Part shown: positions 27,985 through 36,320 of the stretch, piece after piece
Position numbering within the stretch: the stretch's first letter is position 1
Layout of the letters: the number at the start of each line of letters is the position of its first letter
NCBI RefSeq assembly: GCF_024305035.1
Contig: NZ_JAMWZB010000032.1
Location: 1 to 54,094, forward strand
Length of the DNA: 54,094 bases
Origin: Algoriphagus sp.
Lineage (GTDB): Bacteria > Bacteroidota > Bacteroidia > Cytophagales > Cyclobacteriaceae
Reading direction: 5' to 3'
Position numbers and translations under genes: made by a program
Notes under the pieces: model-generated
Database searches by the model: none
Seen by the model: the letters and a program-made list of their open reading frames with translations, nothing else
What the model was told of the DNA's origin: nothing

Positions 27985-28115
27985 ACTCTGTTAATTTCAT
28001 TTTATCGGAATTTTTCAAACAGATATTTAGTAAAATCAATAGGAGGGGACAATTTTCAAATGCCCTATTTATTCATAACTCAGAATCCCATAATGTCAAA
28101 ACCTATTAACGATAA

Positions 28116-28262
28116 TTGAAACTACTTTTCACTCAAGGTGTACTAGTAAACGCAAGAGCTGAACATAGCCACCCCTTCTTGGCCTGTGTCCTCACAGACC
28201 GAAACATAATATTGAAAAAAGGACTGGGAGGAGACAAATCCTTCGAAAAAAATAATTTATAA
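28116..28262 (+). pseudogene. N-terminal fragment of a second GT4 gene
   Basis: From TTG 28116 the frame reads LKLLFTQGVLVNARAEHSH, aligning residue for residue with the start of the intact GT4 gene at 28324 (MKILFTQDALVNAGAERSH). Similarity stops exactly where a REP-like palindrome begins (28181-28200), and the frame then runs through unrelated sequence to 28262. It is the stump of a duplicated GT4 gene whose remainder was lost or replaced at the palindrome. Confidence 0.65.
28181..28200 (+). repeat. REP-like palindrome, copy 1
   Basis: GGCCTGTG-TCCT-CACAGACC: an 8-bp inverted repeat with a 4-base loop and one C/A mismatch. It marks the breakpoint of the GT4 fragment at 28116. Confidence 0.7.
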
Positions 28263-28284
28263 ACCATGGTCTGATCCTTACCAT

Positions 28285-28303
28285 GGTCCGTGTCTCCAAC
28301 GAC
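28285..28303 (+). repeat. REP-like palindrome, degenerate copy 2
   Basis: GGTCCGTGTCTCCAACGAC resembles the family core with small changes. It is preceded by its own inverted pair CCATGGT...ACCATGG at 28264-28287. It lies 20 bases before the intact GT4 start. Confidence 0.4.
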
Positions 28304-28323
28304 TGCTTGATAAAAATTTAACC

Positions 28324-29691
28324 TTGAAAATCCTCTTCACCCAAGATGCACTAGTTAATGCCGGGGCTGAACGCAGTCACTTAGAGATCCTTTCCCGATT
28401 TTCGGAGGAAGTTGATGTGGGCTTTGTGTATTTCTACCCTAAGGATGACCTCAAAAAAGCCTACCAGAGAGCCGGAATTCGGCTCTTTTTTTTGGATATC
28501 CCTGAATCATATCATTTTATTTTAGCGATCAGGCGACTAGTCAAGCTTATTCGACAAGAAAAGCCGGACTTGTTGGTTTCATCTCTCTGGCGAGCGGATA
28601 TCATCACTCGGATTGCTTCCTGGATCACGGGAGTTCCTTTGGTAGGTACCTTAGTGAATGATAGCTATGCGCCACTCGCATGGACAGATAAGAAGGGACT
28701 GAAATATAAAGTAGTGTATTGGCTCGATCGATTGACTTCTAGTATTCCCATCCACTGGATCGCCAATGCAGAGGCCCTGACCAATTCCCATGTGAAAATG
28801 CTGGGAATAAAGAAGGATAAAATTTCCGTAGTTTATCGGGGTCGGCCTGTTCCTAAGCCTCGGTCTTTACCTGTTCCGCAGATGGAAGGTTTACCAAAGC
28901 CCGAATTAAATCATGAGAAATCTGTGGACTGTGAAGATATAGTTCAAGGTGATCATTCTCATCGGTCTGTGTCCTTACAGGCCGAGACCACCAATAGAAA
29001 CTTCATCTCCTACGGTCGTCTTCTTGAGCGAAAAGGATTTCAAGATGCCATTTATGCTTTTTCAGAAGTCCAAAAAAAATACCCAGATTGTTCCCTGACT
29101 ATCTTCGGAGAAGGACCTTACCGTAGAGAATTAGAAAGACAAGTCCATTACCTAGGCTTGGAAAAAACTGTTTTTCTCCCTGGCAAAATCCCAAATCCAA
29201 TTGATACCCTAATCGATGGTTTTTACCTTGAAGTTTCAAATACTTCCAAACCTCAACACAAGGAAATTGTGAGTTCAACCTCAAAATCCACAATCTGTGT
29301 CCCCGCATACCGGAAAAATTACCAACAACTCACAAAAGCTCATTGCTTCCTCTTCCCAAGCTGGTACGAAGGCTTCTCCGGTGCCCTCATTGAAGCTATG
29401 ATGGCGGGAATGCCCATCATAGCCTCAGATATCCCGATGAATTTGGAGGCCATTGAGAATCAAAAATCTGCTTTGGTATTTCCCGTTAAAGATGTTAAAG
29501 TCCTTTCAGAGAAAATGCTTTGGGCTATAGAAAATCCAGAAGTTATGACAATTTTAGGCAGTAAAGCTCAAAAGACAGCAAAGGAGCGATTTGATATCGA
29601 TAAGATTGCCATGCAATATGAGGAAATGCTTTTCCAGGTTGCAAAAAGAAAAAAAATAGGTGAACCCAAGGTTAAAGAAAATGACCTGTGA
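28324..29691 (+). CDS. GT4 family glycosyltransferase with two in-frame REP-containing insertions
   Basis: The 455-residue GT-B enzyme starts at TTG. The N-terminal acceptor domain begins FTQDALVNAGAERSH. The donor domain has FISYGRLLERKGFQDAI (227-243), FGEGPYRREL (261-270) and FPSWYEGFSGALIEAMMAG (344-362) with the ExxxxxxxE pair at E349/E357. Compared with the family, two polar stretches (about residues 178-225 and 293-334) look inserted. Each contains a REP-like palindrome (28964-28983 and 29294-29312) translated as RSVSLQA and ICVPAYR. The enzyme may still work if both lie in surface loops. It probably adds a sugar to the local glycan. Confidence 0.85.
   Translation: MKILFTQDALVNAGAERSHLEILSRFSEEVDVGFVYFYPKDDLKKAYQRAGIRLFFLDIPESYHFILAIRRLVKLIRQEKPDLLVSSLWRADIITRIASWITGVPLVGTLVNDSYAPLAWTDKKGLKYKVVYWLDRLTSSIPIHWIANAEALTNSHVKMLGIKKDKISVVYRGRPVPKPRSLPVPQMEGLPKPELNHEKSVDCEDIVQGDHSHRSVSLQAETTNRNFISYGRLLERKGFQDAIYAFSEVQKKYPDCSLTIFGEGPYRRELERQVHYLGLEKTVFLPGKIPNPIDTLIDGFYLEVSNTSKPQHKEIVSSTSKSTICVPAYRKNYQQLTKAHCFLFPSWYEGFSGALIEAMMAGMPIIASDIPMNLEAIENQKSALVFPVKDVKVLSEKMLWAIENPEVMTILGSKAQKTAKERFDIDKIAMQYEEMLFQVAKRKKIGEPKVKENDL
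28964..28983 (+). repeat. REP-like palindrome, copy 3, inside GT4 coding sequence
   Basis: GGTCTGTG-TCCT-TACAGGCC: the two arms pair fully if G-U pairs are allowed. It lies in frame at codons 214-220 of the GT4 gene, within the first apparent insertion. Confidence 0.7.
29294..29312 (+). repeat. REP-like palindrome, degenerate copy 4, inside GT4 coding sequence
   Basis: TCTGTGTCCCCGCATACCG matches TCTGTGTCCTCACAGACCG at 16 of 19 positions by my count. It falls in the second apparent insertion of the GT4 protein (codons 324-330). Confidence 0.45.
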
Positions 29692-29727
29692 AGCCACAGG
29701 ACTTGGTGAAGAAAAATAATGGTAATG

Positions 29728-29755
29728 ACGTGGCCAGTTTTCTCACAGACCACGT
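29728..29755 (+). repeat. REP-like palindrome, copy 5
   Basis: GGCCAGTTTTCTCACAGACC at 29732-29751 is enclosed by an outer ACGTGG...CCACGT pair. It lies about 100 bases upstream of the broken RAYT transposase, in the same orientation as the other copies. Confidence 0.6.
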
Positions 29756-29779
29756 TGAGTGAAGCAATATCCCATCACT

Positions 29780-29799
29780 TGCCAGTGTTCTCACAGACC
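29780..29799 (+). repeat. REP-like palindrome, copy 6
   Basis: TGCCAGTGTTCTCACAGACC matches the family core at 16 of 20 positions by my count. It is the copy nearest to the transposase remnant. Confidence 0.6.
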
Positions 29800-29831
29800 G
29801 AAATAAGATGAACATAGTAAACGTCTATCAA

Positions 29832-30394
29832 AATGAATGATTTTTTTATAACCGTCCGAAATTCACACATGGAATTCGATCAGGTTTAATTTTGGATTGA
29901 TACAGTGAAAGATTGGAAGCAATTTTTCACAAGGATGGATTCAAGAAATTGATTTTATTCCCATTGAAAGAATTGGTCCAAAGTGGACGGATAATTATCT
30001 ATGCTTTCGTCATTATGCCAAATCATATCCACTTGGTATGGGAAATGATAAAAATGAATGGAAAGGAAGCACCAGTCGCCAGTTTTAACAAATTCATAAG
30101 TCATTGAATTTCAAAAAGCCTCAAAGAAAATAATCCTGAATTAGGGGAATACCTCCTGTTCCTAGCCGAGAAAATAAACCGGACGGAAAATTTCGAATTT
30201 GACATAGAGATCCTTTGGTTAATGGATTTTTTCAAAAAGATTGAGCAAAAAATCACACATATTCACTTTAACCTTCTTCAAAGTCATTGGGATTTGTGTT
30301 TTCGCCCGGATGATTACCCCTAGTCATCGGCTATTTAAAAAAGAAGGAGTTGACCGGTTTAGGTTTTTGACTGATTACAGAAAAAGGTTTAAAG
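29832..30394 (+). pseudogene. REP-associated tyrosine transposase (RAYT, IS200-like Y1), decayed
   Basis: The clearest part is an open stretch at 29913-30107 with RLIL-like helices, IIIYAFVIMPNHIHLVWEM (the HUH metal motif, His codons at 30024 and 30030) and VASFNKFISH before a stop. Further pieces in the same order follow: SLKENNPELGEYL, then IEQKITHIHFNLLQSHWDLC with RPDDYP (the usual IHNNPV...DYxYSSA block), then in another frame KKEGVDRFRFLTDYRKRF, the family's C-terminal 'FLTHYR'. At least three stops and one frameshift break it. RAYTs move or maintain REP palindromes, and several flank this gene. Confidence 0.85.
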
Positions 30395-30452
30395 GGGAAT
30401 ATATTGGACTTAATTGGTAGGAATGCGGATCACGGGGTGAATAAATAAATGT

Positions 30453-30472
30453 GGCCTGTTTCGTCATAGACA
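30453..30472 (+). repeat. REP-like palindrome, degenerate copy 7
   Basis: GGCCTGTTTCGTCATAGACA, about 15 of 20 positions like the core. It lies just downstream of the RAYT remnant and 24 bases before the next gene. Confidence 0.45.
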
Positions 30473-30496
30473 ACGGTAGAAGAAAAAAATGGGAAA

Positions 30497-32095
30497 ATGG
30501 TTCGAATAGTTCTTTTATTGGATTCATTGGACGTATCGGCTTGGGTATGGGAAGCTGTTTTTCAAGTAAAGCAAGTTTCAAATGTCCAAATTGTCCTAGT
30601 CGTAATTAATGAATCCCCAAAAGCTAGTGGCAAAAAATCTCCCTTTCTTTATCGATTGTATCGCTGGATGGATCGAAACTTATTTTTAAAACAGCCTGAT
30701 GCTTTTTCCAAAAAGAACTTGACTTCCATCCCTAATTGGGCAGTCCCGGAGTTACGTGTCAAACCAATCCAGAAAAAGTACTCGGATTACCTGGATTCCG
30801 AAACCTTACAACAAATCCAATCCCATCAACCAGATTTAATCTTACGCTTCGGTTTTCGCATTCTTAAGGGAGAAATTTTGAACCTCACTCGCTTAGGCGT
30901 TTGGTCTTACCATCATGGGGATCCAGCAGTTTATAGGGGAGGACCACCTGCTTTTTGGGAAGTAATCAAAAAAATCCCCATTACAGGTGTAGCCCTTCTT
31001 CAATTAACAGAAAAACTCGATCAAGGTCCAATCCTCTATCAGTCCTGGACTCAAACGGATCCACTTTCTGTGCAGCGAAATGCTAACCGGATTTTTTGGC
31101 TTTCTTCCTCCTTTCCAGCGAGGATACTCCAACTAATAAATCAAAACGAGGATTTTGACAAGGTAAAGAAGTTTCAAAACTATGGTCAACCAGTTCCTTT
31201 ATGGAAAAATCCTAGCAATTGGGAGACACTAATTCATGTAGCCAAACTTTTTGGAAGAAATCTATATCGGAAAATTAAAGAACAAACTCAATTACCCCAT
31301 TGGGAAATTGCCACACTTAATCTGATGGGAGTAAATAGCCTTAATGAATTAGATTTAACTAAGTGTAAAATTTTACATCCAGAGAAAGTAAATAACTATT
31401 GGGCTGATCCATTCCCCTTTTCTTTTCAGGGGCAAGATTACCTCTTTGTAGAGGAATTTGATCAAACTTTAAGAAAAGGATCTATTGCTTGTATTTTACC
31501 CGATGGGAATAGTAAAATAGTAGTGAACGAATCGTGGCATTTATCCTATCCCTTTATTTTAGAAGAGGAAGGAGAAATTCATTTAATCCCAGAATCTGCA
31601 GAAGCAGGTAAAATTTACCGTTATAAGGCTATTGAATTTCCTCTGAAGTGGGAGCGATTAGATGTATTTTTTCCCAAACCAGGCTATGACCCTACCCTTT
31701 GGAAAGATGAATCAGGATATTGGTTATTTATTAATGAAAAAGCTCATGAATCCTCCTCTCCATTTGACGAGCTTTTTTTATACCATTCCTTAAGTCTCGA
31801 AAATCCTGTTTGGAACCCCCATCCTAAAAATCCCATTGTATCGGATACCAGAAATTCAAGACCGGCAGGTAGACTTTTTTTTGAAAATGGAAAATTGTTT
31901 CGGCCCGCCCAAAATTCAGAAATCCGATATGGGTATGGAATTCAAATCAATGAGGTCAAGGTCTTAAGTGTGACAGATTATCAAGAAGTTGCCATTTCCA
32001 GCATACAGCCTTCATCCAACGACCCCTTTTTGGGTATTCACACCTTTAATCAAAACAAAGACTTGGTTTTTCTTGATTTTTACTCCCGAAGATGA
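30497..32095 (+). CDS. formyltransferase-like domain fused to a five-bladed beta-propeller domain
   Basis: In this 532-residue protein residues 1-240 look like a formyl_trans_N fold. SYHHGDPAVYRGGPPAFWEV (137-156) is the His/YRG active-site block (H139 or H140, D142) and EKLDQGPIL (172-180) is the conserved Asp-x-Gly strand. Residues about 270-530 (NYWADPFPF, GYDPTLWKDESGYWLF, RPAQNSEIRYG) resemble the propeller domain seen in glucosamine-inositolphosphorylceramide-transferase-like and GH43-like proteins. N-formylation of an amino sugar such as a 4-amino-6-deoxyhexose is plausible next to WecE-type genes. The propeller could bind the sugar chain. Cytosolic; ATGA overlap with the next gene. 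Confidence 0.78.
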   Translation: MVRIVLLLDSLDVSAWVWEAVFQVKQVSNVQIVLVVINESPKASGKKSPFLYRLYRWMDRNLFLKQPDAFSKKNLTSIPNWAVPELRVKPIQKKYSDYLDSETLQQIQSHQPDLILRFGFRILKGEILNLTRLGVWSYHHGDPAVYRGGPPAFWEVIKKIPITGVALLQLTEKLDQGPILYQSWTQTDPLSVQRNANRIFWLSSSFPARILQLINQNEDFDKVKKFQNYGQPVPLWKNPSNWETLIHVAKLFGRNLYRKIKEQTQLPHWEIATLNLMGVNSLNELDLTKCKILHPEKVNNYWADPFPFSFQGQDYLFVEEFDQTLRKGSIACILPDGNSKIVVNESWHLSYPFILEEEGEIHLIPESAEAGKIYRYKAIEFPLKWERLDVFFPKPGYDPTLWKDESGYWLFINEKAHESSSPFDELFLYHSLSLENPVWNPHPKNPIVSDTRNSRPAGRLFFENGKLFRPAQNSEIRYGYGIQINEVKVLSVTDYQEVAISSIQPSSNDPFLGIHTFNQNKDLVFLDFYSRR

Positions 32096-33165
32096 AACTT
32101 GCTTTTTTGATTCATAAGGCCCAGCCTAGGGGGCAGGAGGTTTTCGCAGCACAATTGGGAAACCAACTCTTGCAAATGGGACATGAAGTAATTTTAATTT
32201 CGCTCTATGAAGGAAATTTTGATTTGGGTTTCAATGGTTCTTTTATTTCATTTAATTTTCCCTCCTCCATGGCACTTTGGCTGCCTTCAAGTTGGAAAAA
32301 ACTAGACAGATTTATCCAAGGAATGCAGGTTGATATCATTCAAGCAAATGGTGGGGATACCTTAAAATACCTTGCTTTAAGCCGCATAATGTATCCTCTA
32401 TCGGGTCGATTGATATTTAATAATGGAGGAGTGGTAGGTTATTATCTTACTACTTTTTTAAAGCGTAGCCTTTATCGTTTTTTCCTTATGAAATTTGATG
32501 CGGCAATTTCGGTAAGCCGTCATGCTCAATTGGATTTGTCCCAATGGCTTCCAGCTTCTTGTCTACAATTTCAGATCCCAATTGGTATTCCCCCCCATCA
32601 AACATTTAATCTCTCTAATGGTCCCAATCATCAGGTTTTTGTTCATATAGGCGGATTCAGTCCTGAGAAGAACCATAAGGAATTAGTTGAGATATTTATT
32701 AAACACCTAAAAAATCACCATGAGCATCAATTATGGATGATAGGAGAGGGGCCTAGCCGAATGGAGATTGAAGGAATGATTCAAGAACCGTACACTCAGT
32801 CTTTTCGATTTTTGGGTTCAGTAAAAGATCCTTGGGTATATGTTCCTCAAAATGCAATCCTATTATTGACAAGCCGAATGGAAGGTATGCCAGCGGTTAT
32901 AGCTGAAGCCATGATGGCCAAAATTCCTGTTATCTCCTACGCAATAGGTGGTGTTGCAGAAATGGCCCAGGAGTTAGGCACGATTTCATTGATTGACTTT
33001 GGGGATCAAAGAAGCTTCTTAAAAGCTATGAAGTTCTGGTCAACAATGGGGCGAGATTCCATACAGGGCCAATTGCAAGAATCTTACGATTCGGCCATTA
33101 AACGATTTGATTTGAAGACAATTTCAAATCGTTTTTTGGATGTTTATCAAAAGGTATGCGGATAG
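32092..33165 (+). CDS. GT4 family glycosyltransferase
   Basis: The 357-residue GT-B enzyme has KAQPRGQEVFAAQLGNQLLQ (9-28) as the acceptor-domain start, FVHIGGFSPEKNHKELVEIF (~183-202), MIGEGPSRMEIEG and SRMEGMPAVIAEAMMAKIP, with the ExxxxxxxE pair. It is a clear paralogue of the next gene (PRGQE versus RRGAE, 'MGHEVxLxSxY'). Such tandem GT4 pairs often add the same or alternating sugars. Confidence 0.88.
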   Translation: MKLAFLIHKAQPRGQEVFAAQLGNQLLQMGHEVILISLYEGNFDLGFNGSFISFNFPSSMALWLPSSWKKLDRFIQGMQVDIIQANGGDTLKYLALSRIMYPLSGRLIFNNGGVVGYYLTTFLKRSLYRFFLMKFDAAISVSRHAQLDLSQWLPASCLQFQIPIGIPPHQTFNLSNGPNHQVFVHIGGFSPEKNHKELVEIFIKHLKNHHEHQLWMIGEGPSRMEIEGMIQEPYTQSFRFLGSVKDPWVYVPQNAILLLTSRMEGMPAVIAEAMMAKIPVISYAIGGVAEMAQELGTISLIDFGDQRSFLKAMKFWSTMGRDSIQGQLQESYDSAIKRFDLKTISNRFLDVYQKVCG

Positions 33166-34238
33166 TACAAGTGATTACTCGTCCCCAGCGAAGAGGAGCT
33201 GAAATTTTTGCCAGTCAATTGTCTGAACAGCTTGCAAAAATGGGACATGAAGTATTTCTGGTTTCGGTATATCAAGCTGACCAAGAACTCAGTTTCGATG
33301 GGAATCTCATCAAGTTGGACTTACCTTATCAGGGAAAACTAGATTGGGAAGGTTTTAAACATCTGTCTCAAGTATTTCGAAGGATCAACCCGGAAATAGT
33401 CCAAGCTAATGCTTCTGATACATTACGAATGTGTGTGGGGGCCAGTTATTTTTTTAAAGGTAGATATAAATTAATCTACAGAAATGCCAATCAAATGAGT
33501 GGATTACTGAAAAGTAAATTTCATCAATTCTGGAATCAATTTTTACTGTCCCATGTGGATGGAATCATTTCCGTAAGTAAAGCCTCAAAATCTGATCTTT
33601 TAAAGACTTTTTCTTTCTCAAAACCTATTACCGTCATACCTATTGGTCTTGTACCTAATGAAATTGAACAAAAATTACTAAAATCTGCTTCAGTTTTACC
33701 CAAGTCATATATATTACAAATAGGGGGACTAGTACCGGAAAAGGATCCTCTTGGGATGTTGGAGATTTTTATGAAGCTTGATATTCCTGATATGCATTTG
33801 ATATTTTTGGGATCGGGTCCGCTAGAGGGGGAGTTAAAAAGACAAATAGCCGCAAAAAAATTAGAAAATCAGATCCTTCCTGTCGTAAACCAGGCTAATA
33901 TTTTTCCTTTTTTATCTCAAGCTAAGGCATTGGTTCTACCCTCTAAAGTGGAAGGACTTCCGGGAGTAATTTTGGAAGCCATGTATTGTAAAGTTCCTGT
34001 AATTGCATACGACGTAGGCGGGATCCCTGAAGTAGTTATCAATGAAAAAACAGGTTGGTTGATACCTTACGGAGAGCAAGAAATTTTTGTAAAAGCCCTT
34101 AATCAAATTCTAAAAATAGAAGATCCTAAAACTATCCCACAAATACTCAATTCATACCAGCTAGTCACGACTGATTTTTTAATTCCTGAAATTTCCGAAA
34201 AATTTCTAGCGTTCTATCAAGAACTTTTTTCGCATTGA
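33156..34238 (+). CDS. GT4 family glycosyltransferase
   Basis: The 360-residue protein has RPQRRGAEIFASQLSEQLAK near the start, LQIGGLVPEKDPLGMLEIF (~187-205), FLGSGPLEGELKRQ and SKVEGLPGVILEAMYCKVP with the ExxxxxxxE pair. It overlaps the preceding paralogue by 10 bases. It is the last plus-strand gene of the glycan region; a REP-like hairpin with a T-run follows at 34342. Confidence 0.88.
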   Translation: MRIVQVITRPQRRGAEIFASQLSEQLAKMGHEVFLVSVYQADQELSFDGNLIKLDLPYQGKLDWEGFKHLSQVFRRINPEIVQANASDTLRMCVGASYFFKGRYKLIYRNANQMSGLLKSKFHQFWNQFLLSHVDGIISVSKASKSDLLKTFSFSKPITVIPIGLVPNEIEQKLLKSASVLPKSYILQIGGLVPEKDPLGMLEIFMKLDIPDMHLIFLGSGPLEGELKRQIAAKKLENQILPVVNQANIFPFLSQAKALVLPSKVEGLPGVILEAMYCKVPVIAYDVGGIPEVVINEKTGWLIPYGEQEIFVKALNQILKIEDPKTIPQILNSYQLVTTDFLIPEISEKFLAFYQELFSH

Positions 34239-34341
34239 TAATCAAACTCCCCACATACTTAAACTCATGAGTAGAATAAAACCTTCTCAACAGCGTAAAT
34301 TTTGCTCACTTTATTTAATTCGACTAATGAATTAATCATAG

Positions 34342-34390
34342 GGTCTGTGCCCCCCTTACCGTTAGGCAGGTCTTCATAGACCATTTTTTT
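34342..34390 (+). terminator. REP-like hairpin with T-run, probable terminator
   Basis: GGTCTGTG (34342-34349) pairs with CATAGACC (34375-34382) around a 25-base loop. A shorter GGTCT-TCAT-AGACC hairpin sits at 34368-34382 and seven T residues follow at 34384-34390. It is a split member of the REP-like family placed where the operon ending at 34238 would stop. The rest of the 34239-34593 spacer shows no gene. Confidence 0.55.
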
Positions 34391-34593
34391 GTTCTAAATT
34401 TCTATCCCAGATAATGCTTTGAATCTAAAGTAATCTTTCTGGTCCCCATTTATCGGGATATGGGAAGTGATCAAACCACAATAAATCAAGCATTTAGTAA
34501 ATCGGATAGAGCATCCCTACGGTGATTGAAATAAATGCAGTAAAGCGACGGATGAGATCGTAAAAAGAAGTCTAAGGCATATTTAGGGTTTAA

Positions 34594-35820
34594 TTAGTTT
34601 GTCAATAGATTCTCTGCCTCAGCTATCTTTTGCCGTTCAGCTTCTACAATCCGATTAAATATTTGAGCTCTTTTTTTGATGCGGTTGGTTTTCTCCCAAT
34701 CCATAAAAGCCACTACCACAAAAAGCATGTAGTACATAATTTGAGATTTCTGACGGATAATGATTCCCAGATTGGACATGATAAAGGTCATCGATATCGA
34801 AATAGAAATAAAGACTACAAAAGACATTTTAACCATGGCAGGGGCGATCCGAATGTAATCGATAAAGCGCTTTTTGAAGATTTTGCTAAACATGTAGATG
34901 TAAAGCGCATTTTCAAGTGATACTACCAAGCCCAAAGCATTGGGTGAATCAATAAACAAAGGGCGAAACCAAAAGGTGAATAATTTCATGGGTAAACTGT
35001 AATTATTCATATCAACACCGGATCCCGCAGATTGAAGGCGCTGAGCATTTAACGCCGATTCCTCTTCAAAACTATCAATCAGATTATTTGGATCATATCC
35101 TAGGTAAACCATTAAGTCTTCATATACAAAGACACTTACTACAAGTCCGGCTATAGCTACCAGATACTTTTGATAAACAGGAACTTTTTCTCTTCCCAAT
35201 ACAAAACTTACAGCCATCCCAATCAGTACTGCAAAAAGGATATGGGGTCGGACCATGTAGCATAAAAATCCTCCTAAGACTAAGTGATAGATTCGTTTCC
35301 CGGGCCAAGAAAGTCCATAGGTAAGAATTCCTATTCCAGCGAAAACTACCGCTCCTTTTCCCAATGAAGCAGTCCAAAAATGCATATTGGGGAGAAACAT
35401 AAAAATCGTGATAGCATCCCAACCTTCAAACTTGGGATTGAAGCGTAGATTTTCTTTAAAAAAGCAGTAAAAATAAACGAAGCCCCAGAATCCTAACCAA
35501 GTGGTTAGGAACATCATCATATCGTAATTAAAACCAAAATAACGAATAAAAGGAAAGGCTAGCCATTCGACAAAGTCAGTTCCCGGGGCAAATGCATCAA
35601 ACCAATTAATCCAGTGATTTTTTGTTTTAAGATAGTAAGAAACAGAATCTGATCTAAAAAATTGGGCATAAGTCCAATATACTAATCCAAAAAACATATG
35701 GTACCAAAACAGTTGATTCAATAGCCCCGCTTTCAGCCATTTATGTTCCTTTTGTAGATTGTTAAGGATAGGCTGACTGGCAAAAAAAAGAAAAAGAATA
35801 AGTAGTACGGCTCCTAGCAA
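34594..35820 (-). CDS. polytopic membrane protein, possible polysaccharide polymerase (EpsG/Wzy-like)
   Basis: The 408-residue protein has about ten hydrophobic helices. FRSDSVSYYLKTKNHW lies after helix 2, ASLGKGAVVFAGIG mid-protein and CYMVRPHILFAVLIG further on. An Asp/Ser-rich first loop and a conserved 'RPH' before a helix occur in EpsG/Wzy-like proteins of Bacteroidota glycan loci. The family assignment is inference. In an ABC-exported system a polymerase is not required, so it might serve another glycan. The start is TTG at 35818-35820; the charged C-terminal tail (about 375-408) is cytosolic. Confidence 0.6.
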   Translation of the reverse strand: MLGAVLLILFLFFASQPILNNLQKEHKWLKAGLLNQLFWYHMFFGLVYWTYAQFFRSDSVSYYLKTKNHWINWFDAFAPGTDFVEWLAFPFIRYFGFNYDMMMFLTTWLGFWGFVYFYCFFKENLRFNPKFEGWDAITIFMFLPNMHFWTASLGKGAVVFAGIGILTYGLSWPGKRIYHLVLGGFLCYMVRPHILFAVLIGMAVSFVLGREKVPVYQKYLVAIAGLVVSVFVYEDLMVYLGYDPNNLIDSFEEESALNAQRLQSAGSGVDMNNYSLPMKLFTFWFRPLFIDSPNALGLVVSLENALYIYMFSKIFKKRFIDYIRIAPAMVKMSFVVFISISISMTFIMSNLGIIIRQKSQIMYYMLFVVVAFMDWEKTNRIKKRAQIFNRIVEAERQKIAEAENLLTN

Positions 35821-36051
35821 AACATTTTGAATTGATGATTACAAGTTAATCTGTGGTTAAGGTTTTGCAAAAGAAAATAGGAGCATTTTTCATTTTAATA
35901 ATACTAAATTTAGAAATTACTTCAAAGGTGGTATTAAGGATCTAGTTTTTTGGTTGTGAATTTTCCCGAAAAACTAGACCAGTCAAAGGTTTATTATTCA
36001 CCCAATGAGGGAAGGAAAGTGAATACCTCAAGAAGTTCAATCCAAGGCGAG

Positions 36052-36318
36052 CTATTCACCTTTTTCAAAATAATTCTCAGAATAAACTGTCCGACTGTAT
36101 TTTCCAATATTATAATTAATGCTTTCGGCTAATTCTAAAAGGTGTCTAGGATTAATATCATATAAATCACCTAGTTTAGCTGCTTGAAGTAAATCAAGTT
36201 TTTTAATCCCGTTTTCTATTGCTAAATACTCTTCAATTGAGGTGTCAATTTTTGCAGCAACTATATCAGAATCAAATTTATTTTCTTTTCTAAGTTTCTT
36301 TAAAATTGTATTTTTCAT
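36052..36318 (-). CDS. XRE-like helix-turn-helix protein
   Basis: The 88-residue protein's first two thirds read as a divergent XRE domain (LRKENKFDSDIVAAKIDTS, AIENGIKKLDLLQAAKLGDL, INPRHLLEL). The tail holds SINYNIGKYSRTVYSENYF, which closely matches PIINYNTGEYSRSIFAAKTY in the gene just upstream. The two genes are two bases apart on the same strand and probably form one operon. The shared tail motif suggests that they interact or derive from each other. Confidence 0.68.
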   Translation of the reverse strand: MKNTILKKLRKENKFDSDIVAAKIDTSIEEYLAIENGIKKLDLLQAAKLGDLYDINPRHLLELAESINYNIGKYSRTVYSENYFEKGE

Positions 36319-36320
36319 TT

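Noticed and set aside
28140..30475. CRISPR array from repeated ~20-base units
   Set aside because: The units are irregularly spaced, degenerate and palindromic, and some lie in genes. No cas genes are present. The RAYT remnant explains them better.
35950..36132. 60-codon plus-strand frame overlapping the end of an XRE gene
   Set aside because: Half of it is antisense to the XRE gene and the rest has no motif.
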